From: Bacteroides ndongoniae
GTDB lineage: Bacteria; Bacteroidota; Bacteroidia; Bacteroidales; Bacteroidaceae
DNA length: 64,000 bases
Assembly (NCBI RefSeq): GCF_900108345.1
Contig: NZ_FNVV01000014.1
Span: 372,001 to 436,000 of the forward strand
Direction: 5' to 3'
Below the pieces are notes generated by a model. That model was not told the DNA's origin. It saw only the letters and a list, made by a program, of their open reading frames with translations, and searched no databases. A program made the position numbers and the translations under genes. Of the stretch, positions 42,882 to 51,182 are shown in pieces (within the stretch, counting starts at the first letter, position 1; each line of letters begins with the position of its first letter).

Positions 42882-44957
42882 TTATTCTTGTTTTTGATTG
42901 TCTGGTGTGGTATTGCAATAGCTGTAATATAATTCTTCTTGCGAGCGGAATGGAGTTCCTTCTTCAGAAGTCCATGGCTGGTTGTCCCCTTTCCCATCTA
43001 CTACGCGTCCCTGGCAGGTATCACGCAGCCCATACTCTATTACTTTTCGTAAGTCTGCTTTGATTTGCGGGTCATACACAGGCGTAACTACCTCTACCCG
43101 ATTGTCCAGATTGCGTGGCATCCAGTCGGCCGAACCGATGAATGTCTTGTCTTCTCCGCCGGCAGCGAAGATGAAGATGCGCGAGTGTTCCAGATAGCGG
43201 TCGATTATACCATTGATGTGTATCGTATCGCTCAGTCCCGGAATGCCGGTTATCAGCGAACAGTTACCTCTTACCAATAAACGGATGGGAACACCGTTGG
43301 ACGATGCTTCGTACAGTTTCCGCACCATTGTAGTGTCGGTTATGTGGTTTATTTTGATCAGTATGTAAGCCGGTTTGCCAGCCTGCTTGTTCTTGATTTC
43401 GTCGTTGATCAGTTTGATAAACTTGTTTTTCATTTCATTGGGCGATACCAGTAACTCTTTGAAGTGTACAGGCGAATAAGGCTTCTCAATGAACGTGAAG
43501 ACCGAATTTACGTCGTTGACGATGTTGCGTGCAGCAGTCATCACCATGTAGTCCGTATACATTCGTGCGTTTCCTTCATGGAAATTTCCCGTACTGATGC
43601 AGGCTATGTTATTACCTGTCTTCATGGTAATGTGAGTGATCTTGGAATGAACTTTCAGGCCTTCTACGCCGAATATCACGTGTATACCCGCATCCTGCAT
43701 CTTCTTTGACCAGCCAATGTTGGAAGCTTCGTCGAAGCGTGCCAGCAGTTCGATGACAACCGTTACTTTCTTGCCGTTGTGTGCTGCGCAAATCAGGGCC
43801 TTTACTACTTTGGAGTCTTTGGCCAGTCGGTAAAGGGTGGTTTTGATGCTTTTCACCTCTTTGCTGACTGCAGCTTCCTGCAACACACGGATGTAATAGT
43901 CAAAACTGTGGTAGGGAACGTGGATAAACCGGTCTTTTTCCTGTATCAGCTTAAGCAGGCTTTTTCCGCTGTCCAGTTCGGGCTTGATGACAGGAGCCCA
44001 TACCGGGTATTTCAGGTCCTTGCGTCCGCAGTCGGGGAAAGACATCAGGTCTTTATGGTTGTGGTAGCGTCCTCCGCTCAAGACGGTGTCCAGCTTGTCC
44101 AGATTCAGTTTGTTCATTACCCGTTTCAGCATGTCCTTGGGCATCTGGCTGTCGTATATCACTCGTAGCGCATCACCTTTCTTGCGGCTTTTTACTCCTT
44201 TGGATATCTTTTGCAGCATGCCGTTGCGAAGGTCGTTGTCAATCTCCATTTCGGCATCCTTGGTGAATTTAAAGGCGTATGCGTTGAACGAGCTATACCC
44301 CAGTCCGGCGAAAATCATCGGCAGGCAATAGCGGATTACATCATCCAGATACATCAGATAGCTTTTTCCATCTTTGTCCGGCAGACGGACAAAACGTCCA
44401 CATTCGGCTACGGGAAGGGCTATGAGCGCGTAGTCGAATGTTTTCTTACCATTGGCCTGCATCTTCACAGCCAGGTAAATGTTTTCGTCGGTTTCGTCGG
44501 TCAGCTGTTTTACGGCCGAAAGCCAGATGGCACTTACAAAACCGCTTAACTTTTGCCGATAGAACTGGCGGACATAGTTTTGCTGTTCTTCGTCCAGTTC
44601 GTCTTCTTTGACGATGAATATGTTTTCGTGTCGCAATTGGCCGGTAACGTCCCGAATGGCCGACTCGTACTCTTTGACATATTTGTTGTTCAGCTTGTTG
44701 ATCTGTTTGATGAGTCGTTGCGCATGTTCACGTTCCGAGCGCACTCCTTTGTCATCGCATTCGGCTATACGGCTAAGGGTGGCCATACGTACACGGAAGA
44801 ATTCATCAAGGTTGTTCGAATAGATTCCAAGGAAGCTTAGTCTCTCCAGCAATGGGATATGGGGTTTCATTGCTTCTTGCAGGATGCGTCGGTTAAAATA
44901 CATCCAGCTTAAGTCTCGGTCGACGTATGCGTCAGACAACTCTTTTTTACTGATCAT
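42882..44957 (-). CDS. ppk1: Polyphosphate kinase 1
   Basis: 691 residues, full-length Ppk1: N domain (DRDLSWMYFNRRILQEA), head domain, and two phospholipase D-like C domains. The phosphorylated-His motif KVHSKITH and the HEGNARMYTD segment are visible. It makes polyphosphate reversibly from ATP at the inner membrane or cytosol. Upstream promoter box at 44993-45000; ppx follows directly. Confidence 0.95.
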   Translation of the reverse strand: MISKKELSDAYVDRDLSWMYFNRRILQEAMKPHIPLLERLSFLGIYSNNLDEFFRVRMATLSRIAECDDKGVRSEREHAQRLIKQINKLNNKYVKEYESAIRDVTGQLRHENIFIVKEDELDEEQQNYVRQFYRQKLSGFVSAIWLSAVKQLTDETDENIYLAVKMQANGKKTFDYALIALPVAECGRFVRLPDKDGKSYLMYLDDVIRYCLPMIFAGLGYSSFNAYAFKFTKDAEMEIDNDLRNGMLQKISKGVKSRKKGDALRVIYDSQMPKDMLKRVMNKLNLDKLDTVLSGGRYHNHKDLMSFPDCGRKDLKYPVWAPVIKPELDSGKSLLKLIQEKDRFIHVPYHSFDYYIRVLQEAAVSKEVKSIKTTLYRLAKDSKVVKALICAAHNGKKVTVVIELLARFDEASNIGWSKKMQDAGIHVIFGVEGLKVHSKITHITMKTGNNIACISTGNFHEGNARMYTDYMVMTAARNIVNDVNSVFTFIEKPYSPVHFKELLVSPNEMKNKFIKLINDEIKNKQAGKPAYILIKINHITDTTMVRKLYEASSNGVPIRLLVRGNCSLITGIPGLSDTIHINGIIDRYLEHSRIFIFAAGGEDKTFIGSADWMPRNLDNRVEVVTPVYDPQIKADLRKVIEYGLRDTCQGRVVDGKGDNQPWTSEEGTPFRSQEELYYSYCNTTPDNQKQE

Positions 44958-44992
44958 ATTTTGTTACGATGAATAGATTATTTTCTGACTTG

Positions 44993-45000
44993 CAAAAGTA
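44993..45000 (-). promoter_or_regulatory. -7 promoter box of ppk1-ppx
   Basis: Minus-strand TACTTTTG fits TAnnTTTG, 36 bases before ppk1. Confidence 0.5.
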
Positions 45001-45011
45001 TCCCACTGATG

Positions 45012-46151
45012 TTACAAATGTGTGTCAGAAATGTTACAATAAGGATAAGGACGGATGGTGACGGGCAGACGAGTCGGTGAAAGCGAATTCTCGATGCAGC
45101 GTAAGATGCGCCAGTCGCAAGTGTGCACCCAGTCGATGAACGCTTGATTGGGCCGGTAGCCTTTTGAAAATTCCAACAATTCTTCCAGGTTGAATTCGGT
45201 GGAGGTGATTCCTGCTCCATTGCGGACAGCGTCGTAAGCATTGCAGTCTTGTTCGATGTGAGCGGGAACCATCAATAAAGGTTTGCCCAGATACATGGCC
45301 TCGCACACCGACTCGAAGCCTGCCGTGGTGGCGTATGCCTTGCATCCGGCCATGTAGCGCAGAAACTCTACGTCGTTTATCTGGTGGAAACTCAGCGTTT
45401 CGTCTATCTGGCATATTTCTTCTTCATCCTGTTTGTCCCAGAAGAAGTGCAGGGGTACTTCTTTATGCCGCGCGTGCCAGTTCATGATGCTTTCTCCGAA
45501 ACCGGCGTTCACCATGTAGCCGTGTATGTAGTTTCCCTGGCTGCTTTCGCATGCCAATACTTCTTTTCGCAGCAAGGGCGGCACTATTTTTATGCGGGTC
45601 GAAGGGTTGTAGGCCATGTCGCGGAACGATAGTGCCAATATTTCTTTGGCTCCTATGCAGGTCAGTCGGGTAAAGAGCCGTAGCAGCGTCAGGCTGACGG
45701 ACTGCCGGGGAGGAAATTCGAAGTCGGGATGCAGAAAGAGGTACTGGTGTCCGATGCTGATCTGTGGGACGGAGGGACGCATAAAGCAGTAGGTCAGCCC
45801 GGTCAGCAGTTCGTAGAAGTTGATGACAAGGTCGGCCCCGCTCTCCTCAATGCGCTGGCGGATGTAGTGCATGCTTTTGATGTATGCCGGTATTTTCAGC
45901 AGGTTGTATGCGATGCTGCGGGGCAGGTTGATTCGTTTGTTGGCCGGAGTCGGGAGAAAGTTGGGACTGATGAACCGTTTTACCGGTGCCTGTATGGTGC
46001 GGTTGAAAAATCCGGGAAGCCTTCGCGAATTGCTTTTCCCTACCAGCACTTCTACTACTTCGTGTCCGTTGCGGCGCAACAGTTCTTCCATGGTGATGGC
46101 TTGTGTCAGGTGCCCGCGTCCTTCTCCTTGAACGATAAAGATAACTTTCAT
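45012..46151 (-). CDS. MurG-like GT-B glycosyltransferase
   Basis: 379 residues. The start MKVIFIVQGEGRGHLTQA carries the glycine-rich GxGRGH acceptor-side loop of GT28-type enzymes, and FESVCEAMYLGKPLLMVPA with the following EQDCNA matches the nucleotide-sugar donor site. Not MurG itself: it stands outside the dcw cluster and ends without the MurG tail. Possible products are glycolipids or surface glycans. Single gene, no pathway partner beside it. Confidence 0.8.
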   Translation of the reverse strand: MKVIFIVQGEGRGHLTQAITMEELLRRNGHEVVEVLVGKSNSRRLPGFFNRTIQAPVKRFISPNFLPTPANKRINLPRSIAYNLLKIPAYIKSMHYIRQRIEESGADLVINFYELLTGLTYCFMRPSVPQISIGHQYLFLHPDFEFPPRQSVSLTLLRLFTRLTCIGAKEILALSFRDMAYNPSTRIKIVPPLLRKEVLACESSQGNYIHGYMVNAGFGESIMNWHARHKEVPLHFFWDKQDEEEICQIDETLSFHQINDVEFLRYMAGCKAYATTAGFESVCEAMYLGKPLLMVPAHIEQDCNAYDAVRNGAGITSTEFNLEELLEFSKGYRPNQAFIDWVHTCDWRILRCIENSLSPTRLPVTIRPYPYCNISDTHL

Positions 46152-46267
46152 CTGTTTGCTGATTTAATGGTTTACAAAAAACATCTTCTCTTTTTTCATC
46201 TTTACAAAGGTCATGTTTTCATGTTACGTCAGGATGTAGAAGGTGTGACAATTGGGTTATAAAATAA

Positions 46268-46294
46268 GTCATGCCGGCATCACGCCGACATGAC
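46268..46294 (-). terminator. Terminator of the HicB-like gene
   Basis: 11-bp stem with one mismatch (46268-46278 with 46284-46294), 5-base loop, then TTATTTTAT on the minus strand. Confidence 0.65.
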
Positions 46295-46364
46295 CCTAAG
46301 AGAATTTATGGATTTACTTTCGTGTGTGAAAAGTTACTGCTGCCGTTGTGCAGGCAGTTCAATA

Positions 46365-46547
46365 TCAAACAAATTCTTCAACCATATACATGTCGCTGAC
46401 AAAGTCGTCTACAGTCTGTTCCAGGTTCAGGTAAGCTTCGTCCGGAGTTTCTCCGTAGGCGCTGCATAGTGTATTGTTTACGATGTAAGCATAAAAGCCA
46501 CCGCCTGCTGCGGCCTCGATAGCGTATTCGTTTCTGTTCAGTTTCAT
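46365..46547 (-). CDS. HicB-like small protein (orphan)
   Basis: 60 residues from ATG 46547, chosen because AGGAGGA stands six bases ahead of it, a strong Shine-Dalgarno that is unusual in this phylum. GGFYAYI (16-22 region) and YGETPDEAYLNLEQTVDDF fit the HicB antitoxin fold (partial RNase H-like) with its G-x-T-x-x-E-A signature. No HicA toxin, nor another toxin, is beside it, and the DNA-binding tail of full HicB is absent. It may be an orphan antitoxin or a domain reused for another job. Confidence 0.7.
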   Translation of the reverse strand: MKLNRNEYAIEAAAGGGFYAYIVNNTLCSAYGETPDEAYLNLEQTVDDFVSDMYMVEEFV

Positions 46548-46731
46548 AATTAGTCCTCCTTTTTTTGACATTGCAAAGATGCCCTAACTTTGTTTCAAAC
46601 GTGTGTAGGCGGGATTACAAAACGGTAAATATCGGGATTCCCTTTATGAATCAGTCCGGCTTCATTGTTTTTTTATTTTGCGGTGTGTGTGACTTTTTGA
46701 CTTAATCCTTTCTTTTATTCAGAATTTTCTT

Positions 46732-46964
46732 TATCTTTGGCCTATCGCAATGCATCTTAAGTTAGATATTTATGGCAGAATACGGCTTCGCAATAATTCA
46801 TAATCCATCCAATAAGTTGGCTGAGAATTTGGATATGTGTGAAACTTGTGTAAACACACACACACACACATTCTCACCTGACGTTAGTCGCGCGCGTCAA
46901 TATACCTTATTATTATATTTATGCAAGGGCGGAAACTCTTTATTCGGGAGTTTTCCGCCCTTTT
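46732..46964 (+). ncRNA. Candidate short transcript with its own promoter and terminator
   Basis: TATCTTTG (46732-46739) is an exact -7 box. A 12-bp hairpin (46927-46938 with 46948-46960, one bulge) plus TTTT ends the unit. The enclosed RNA of about 220 nt contains the AC repeat. It may be a small RNA, a leader with attenuator for the fimbrial genes, or a short peptide gene (ATG 46772). Confidence 0.45.
46854..46870. repeat. AC dinucleotide repeat
   Basis: Seventeen bases of alternating A and C inside the candidate short transcript; such tracts can slip during replication. Confidence 0.9.
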
Positions 46965-47019
46965 CTGTTGTTTCCTGCTGCACTTGGGCGGGGCGGGGAA
47001 AAAAATGAAGAACAGGAAA

Positions 47020-47096
47020 ATGAAGAATGAAGAACGAAGAATGAAGAATGAAGAATGAAGAATGAAGAATGAAGAATGAAGAACGAAGAATGAAGA
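47020..47096. repeat. Heptamer array, 11 x ATGAAGA
   Basis: Eleven consecutive 7-bp units, nine ATGAAGA and two ACGAAGA, without any length break. It lies 40 bases before the DUF3575 gene. Confidence 0.95.
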
Positions 47097-47100
47097 ATTT

Positions 47101-47135
47101 ATTAACCATTAACCATTAATCATTAACCATTAATC
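47101..47135. repeat. Heptamer array, 5 x ATTAAYC
   Basis: Five 7-bp units (ATTAACC or ATTAATC) ending two bases before the DUF3575 start codon, so it fills the translation initiation region. Confidence 0.95.
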
Positions 47136-47136
47136 C

Positions 47137-47712
47137 ATGATAGACTTGAAAAAACTGATTGCGACCGTATTGTTGTCGCTGTTGCTGCTCCCGGCCATGG
47201 CGCAGCAGGGGGCAGGCATAAGCCCGGCCGAACCCCGTTTGTCCCTGCGGGCGAATCTGCTGCGCTGGGCATCCCTTACGCCCGATCTGGGACTGGAGTG
47301 GCGCATCAACCCCTCGTGGGGCATACTGGTCAGTGGCTCGTGGACTGCGTGGAGCTGGAGCAACCGCGATCGCCGCTATGCGCTGTGGGAAGTGATGCCC
47401 GAGGCGCGTCGTTATGTCGGCAAGGAGAAGCGCGGCTATTTCGGCGCGATGTTCAAGACGGGCGAGTTCAACTACAAACTATCTGAAACTGGCAAGCAAG
47501 GAAGCCTGACGGGCGGCGGACTGACGGGCGGCTATCGGATGAGGCTGACCGACGCACTGGTGCTCGACTTCTCGCTGGCCGTGGGATACCTGAAGGCCGA
47601 CTACGACCGCTACGAGGTGGTCGACGGTGTGCGTGTCTTCCGCGGCACGAAGACCCGTAACTGGTGGGGACCGATTGATGCGGGGGTGACTTTGGGATGG
47701 AGAATTAAATGA
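47137..47712 (+). CDS. DUF3575 outer-membrane-type protein of the fimbrial locus
   Basis: 191 residues: signal peptide (about 1-22, LLPAMAQQ) and a strand-rich body with alternating hydrophobic residues ending in VTLGWRIK, which looks like a small beta-barrel or outer-membrane fold. DUF3575 proteins regularly lead fimbrillin operons in Bacteroides. GC-rich codons contrast with genes left of 46 kb. Its exact job in pilus biogenesis is not known; it may guide or anchor the fimbria at the outer membrane. Confidence 0.85.
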   Translation: MIDLKKLIATVLLSLLLLPAMAQQGAGISPAEPRLSLRANLLRWASLTPDLGLEWRINPSWGILVSGSWTAWSWSNRDRRYALWEVMPEARRYVGKEKRGYFGAMFKTGEFNYKLSETGKQGSLTGGGLTGGYRMRLTDALVLDFSLAVGYLKADYDRYEVVDGVRVFRGTKTRNWWGPIDAGVTLGWRIK

Positions 47713-47762
47713 AGAATGAGGAATGAAGAATGAAGAATGAAGAATTAAATGAGGAATGAGGA
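47709..47762. repeat. Heptamer repeats ATGARGA
   Basis: Five units, a 5-base break, then two more; the first unit overlaps the DUF3575 stop codon and the last ends 10 bases before the DUF5119 start. Confidence 0.9.
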
Positions 47763-47772
47763 ATTGAGTGGT

Positions 47773-48615
47773 ATGAAGAAGATATACTATATGATAGGTG
47801 TGGCAGCCATGTTGCTGTCCGCTTGCGTGAAGAACACGCTCTACCGCACGCCCCACCCCGACCGGGGAGCTGTCACCATCAGCCTGACGGGACTGGCGGC
47901 TACTGACGATTATGTGATGGACATCGACGGGCAGACGGCCGACATCGACGGTTCGCCCTTTACCTGCCCGTGGCTGCTTGCGCCGGGAGCGCACAGCCTG
48001 GTGGTCTACAACCGTGCCGAGGGCTTCACCTTCGACGGACGGACAGCGCGGGTCAATGCCCCCGGCGGCATGAGCCGTGCGGACGGTGCATCCGTCATTC
48101 CCCTGCCGGGCTACCTGAAGACCGCCTGCCGGGAGATGACGGTGGCTGCCGACGACACGCTGCGCGTCAGCCCCACCCCGCAGCAGCGCGTGCGCGACCT
48201 GCAACTGGAACTGGAGGTGACGCAGGGCCGCCCCGAACTGATACAGAGCGTCACTGCCACCCTTGGCGGCATAGCCGGTGCCTTCGACATGGAGGCGGAA
48301 CAGACCATCGGCGAACCTGTCTCCACGGTCTTTGCCTTTGCCCGCGAAGGCAGCAAGCTCACGGCCAACGTGCGCCTGCTGGGTGCGATGGGAGCCGTGC
48401 AGACCATGGTGCTGGACATCGTATTTGTGGACGGCGGACGCACACAGCGCACGGAGGTCGACCTGACGGAAGCCCTTGCGGACTTTAACGGCGACATGAC
48501 CACCGCCTACCGTGTGACCGGCACACTGGAAACGCCTGTCGGCATGGAGGAAGGCAACGCCGAAATCACCGGTTGGGAACCGGTGGACGGAGGCGATGTG
48601 GATGCGGGGATGTAA
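47773..48615 (+). CDS. DUF5119 lipoprotein
   Basis: 280 residues from ATG 47773, chosen because it begins a lipoprotein signal with lipobox LLSAC (Cys18). The frame extends eight codons upstream into the repeat. The body is beta-rich and ends ITGWEPVDGGDVDAGM, the same closing phrase as in the next fimbrillin (ISDWNPVNGGNVNADL), so it is related to fimbrillins. Probably an accessory subunit or tip protein of the fimbria, exported and lipidated before assembly. Confidence 0.83.
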   Translation: MKKIYYMIGVAAMLLSACVKNTLYRTPHPDRGAVTISLTGLAATDDYVMDIDGQTADIDGSPFTCPWLLAPGAHSLVVYNRAEGFTFDGRTARVNAPGGMSRADGASVIPLPGYLKTACREMTVAADDTLRVSPTPQQRVRDLQLELEVTQGRPELIQSVTATLGGIAGAFDMEAEQTIGEPVSTVFAFAREGSKLTANVRLLGAMGAVQTMVLDIVFVDGGRTQRTEVDLTEALADFNGDMTTAYRVTGTLETPVGMEEGNAEITGWEPVDGGDVDAGM

Positions 48616-48656
48616 GAAAATGAAGAATTAATAATTAACAATTAATAGTGAATAGG

Positions 48657-49541
48657 ATGAAAACAAGACATTTTGCCCTCGCAGCGCTGGCACTGACACT
48701 GGCCGCCTGCACCAACGACAACGAGAACCTGAACGACGGCCCCGTGGCCGCAGTGATTAACGCCGAAATTTCCGACGCTGTAGCCACCCGCGCCAGCGGT
48801 ACCGCCTGGGCGGAACGTGACGAGATAGGCATCTCCGAAAGCCGCTTCGGCTACGCCAACGTGCTCTACCGGTGGGAAAACGGGAAGTTCACACCGGCAG
48901 GAACCATTATCTTCTTCCAAGATGACGACCCGACCACCTTCTCCGCCTACTATCCCTACGATGCGGACGGCGGAACGCTGACCGCCACCACTGATGCCAC
49001 GGCGCAGCAGAACCAGCCCGCCATCGACTTCCTCTATGCCACCGGTGCCACTGCCAGTACGCACAATCCTGAAGTGAACTTTACCGACGACACGGCTGCG
49101 GGAGGCACGGACTGCTCCTTCCACCACTGCATGAGTCAGATTACGCTCACCTTCAAGGCAGGAAGCGGCGTGGACTTCAATACCATCAAACCCACCAGCT
49201 ACACACTCTCCGGACTGGTGTTGGCGGGCAGCTTCGAAACTACTACCGGCACGGCAAAAACAGATGAGAACGCACAGACAGCCGACCTTACAATGGAACT
49301 GGACGGCGCACTCACCTCGTCGGTCATCCTCTTCCCGCAGTCAACGACAAGTATCGAACTGAGCGTGAACTACAACAGCCAGCCCTACACCGCCACGCTC
49401 ACCGTTCCCGACGGCGCACTGAAGGCAGGCAACAACTACACCTACACCGTCACCGTCCGCAACAAGGACCTGAGCATCAGCTCTGCCACTATCAGCGACT
49501 GGAACCCGGTGAATGGCGGCAACGTGAACGCAGACCTTTAA
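48657..49541 (+). CDS. Fimbrillin-family lipoprotein 1
   Basis: 294 residues from ATG 48657 with lipobox LAAC (Cys18). Fimbrillin hallmarks: ATRASGTAWAERDEIGI (near 41-57) after the signal, Thr-rich beta sandwich, and the end motif WNPVNGGNVNADL. In Porphyromonas, fimbrillin precursors are lipidated, exported and cut by Rgp at an Arg; here ATR offers a candidate arginine site. Structural or stem subunit of a type V pilus is the likely role. Confidence 0.87.
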   Translation: MKTRHFALAALALTLAACTNDNENLNDGPVAAVINAEISDAVATRASGTAWAERDEIGISESRFGYANVLYRWENGKFTPAGTIIFFQDDDPTTFSAYYPYDADGGTLTATTDATAQQNQPAIDFLYATGATASTHNPEVNFTDDTAAGGTDCSFHHCMSQITLTFKAGSGVDFNTIKPTSYTLSGLVLAGSFETTTGTAKTDENAQTADLTMELDGALTSSVILFPQSTTSIELSVNYNSQPYTATLTVPDGALKAGNNYTYTVTVRNKDLSISSATISDWNPVNGGNVNADL

Positions 49542-49568
49542 GTATATCATTCCTAAAAGACTAAGAAT

Positions 49569-51170
49569 ATGGGCAATAGACTTCCATTGCATATACTGTC
49601 CGCGGCAACCGTCCTGCTTTTTGCGGCGACTGCCTGCACGCGGGACGACCTCGGCGGCGGCACGTTGCCCGAAGGCGAGTATCCATTGGTAATCCGCGCC
49701 ACCGGCCTGCAAGCCGTGGCAACCCCTGCCTCCACCCGCGCCACCGTGGACGGCGACTGGGACGGGGTCGCGTCCGTAGCCCTCAGCCTGGGCGACGAGA
49801 CGAAGGAGTACAACGTGACGGCATCCGATGCCGACGGCTACAAGACCGCCACCCTGAGCAACAACCTCTCCCCGTTCTGGTGGACGAGCCGCAACGATAT
49901 CACCGTCAGTGCCTGGTGGCCCTGCAAGGACGAGGAGGACAATCTTCTGACCACCATGCCCGCCGTGGTGGTGAAGGCCGACCAAAGCACAGCGAACGAC
50001 TTTGCAGCCAGCGACTACATTTCAGCCGAGAAACAGACGGTGAGGTTCGACGACCCGACTTTGACCTTCAGCCACCGCACTGCGCGAGTGACTGTTATAC
50101 TTAGAGAGGGAGCCGGTATCAACGACCTGACAGGAGCGGAAGTCTATGTGACCGGTCTCTCCACGGACAACGGCAATCCGGCCACCATCACCACCTACGC
50201 ACCGAGCGACAAGACCTATGAGGCACTGGCCGCTCCGCAGACCGTGAAGGCAAACACACCTTTCATCCAAGTGGACTTGAACGGCGGCACCTTCTACTTC
50301 CGCCCGAAGAACGACGTGGCGCTGGAGGCCAACAGCCGCTACACCTACACCGTCTATGTCACCGCCAAGGGACTGGAACTGGTAGGCTGCACCATCGGCG
50401 GCTGGGCTAACGGCGGCGGCGAGACAGGCAATGCAGAGGATTTGGGATACTCATACGACTCCGACACCCATACCTACTCCGTCTATACACCCGACGGCCT
50501 GATGGAATGGGCAAAAGCCGCACAAAGCGACCCATCGCTGAACTGCACCCTGACCGCCGACATCGACCTCACGGGCAAGGAGTGGACGCCGATAGGTATG
50601 TCCAGAGGCTACAACGGCATTTTCGACGGACAGGGGCATACCATCACGGGACTGACCATCTCACCTTCAGAGGATGCGGCAGCATTATTCCATAATATCA
50701 ACGGTGATGGAAAGGTCATGAACCTACAGCTGAAAGATGTGACCTACAACGGCGTTACGGCAATGGGCGGAATAGCCCATGGTAACGGCGGCACCATCAT
50801 CGCCTGCTCCGTAACGGGGACACTGACGAATACGACTAATAATGGTCATGTCGGGGGTATCGCAGCGACCAATCTGGGCACCATCACCGCCTGCTGGTTC
50901 AGCGGCACGATAACCGGAGGAAGCAGTATAGGCGGCATAGCAGGGAGCAATACGAATGCCGGTTCTTATAATGGAAAAATCACAGCCTGCTACTGGAGCG
51001 GTGAGGAAATTAGCAATGGCGTAGGCTATGATGTGACCGGCAACAGCGAAACCACGAAAGTGGAGGGCAACTGGACGGATGCCATAGACGGCATGAACGC
51101 CGCCCTCACTGACAACGCCTACCAATGGACATCCGGCACCGACGGTCTGCCTGTGTTGAAGAAGAAGTAA
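49569..51170 (+). CDS. Fimbrillin-family lipoprotein 2 with GLUG repeats
   Basis: 533 residues. Lipobox TAC (Cys23); fimbrillin-like part 40-285 with TRATVDGDWDGV (56-67) and SHRTARVTV (168-176); then a linker and GLUG-type repeats (about 350-480: GHTITGLTI, GGIAHGNGGTI, GGIAATNLGTI, GGIAGSNTNAG). GLUG repeats occur in secreted adhesins and IgA-peptidase-like proteins. The fusion suggests a tip adhesin: the fimbrillin part joins the fibre, the repeats reach out. It is paralogous to the next gene. Confidence 0.85.
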   Translation: MGNRLPLHILSAATVLLFAATACTRDDLGGGTLPEGEYPLVIRATGLQAVATPASTRATVDGDWDGVASVALSLGDETKEYNVTASDADGYKTATLSNNLSPFWWTSRNDITVSAWWPCKDEEDNLLTTMPAVVVKADQSTANDFAASDYISAEKQTVRFDDPTLTFSHRTARVTVILREGAGINDLTGAEVYVTGLSTDNGNPATITTYAPSDKTYEALAAPQTVKANTPFIQVDLNGGTFYFRPKNDVALEANSRYTYTVYVTAKGLELVGCTIGGWANGGGETGNAEDLGYSYDSDTHTYSVYTPDGLMEWAKAAQSDPSLNCTLTADIDLTGKEWTPIGMSRGYNGIFDGQGHTITGLTISPSEDAAALFHNINGDGKVMNLQLKDVTYNGVTAMGGIAHGNGGTIIACSVTGTLTNTTNNGHVGGIAATNLGTITACWFSGTITGGSSIGGIAGSNTNAGSYNGKITACYWSGEEISNGVGYDVTGNSETTKVEGNWTDAIDGMNAALTDNAYQWTSGTDGLPVLKKK

Positions 51171-51182
51171 AAACAGGACGAT

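Larger units (their letters stand above)
46572..47136. other. 565-base gap before the fimbrillin locus
   Basis: Holds a plus-strand promoter box (46732-46739) and a strong terminator (46927-46964) that enclose about 220 bases, an AC microsatellite (46854-46870) and two heptamer arrays (47020-47096, 47101-47135). An open frame from 46772 reads into the terminator and repeat and is not convincing. Minus-strand TATA-like box CATCTTTG for the HicB gene lies at 46574-46581. Confidence 0.65.

Noticed and set aside
46365-46571. Longer start (eight more codons) for the HicB-like gene
   Set aside because: The AGGAGGA site would then be inside the coding part; it fits the ATG at 46547 much better.
46772-47008. 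Plus-strand open frame of 78 codons after the promoter at 46732
   Set aside because: It runs through the AC repeat and the terminator hairpin; no family resemblance. A short peptide cannot be excluded, so the interval is kept as a candidate transcript only.
47020-47135. Possible CRISPR array
   Set aside because: Units are 7 bp, without spacers of constant size, and no cas gene is present.
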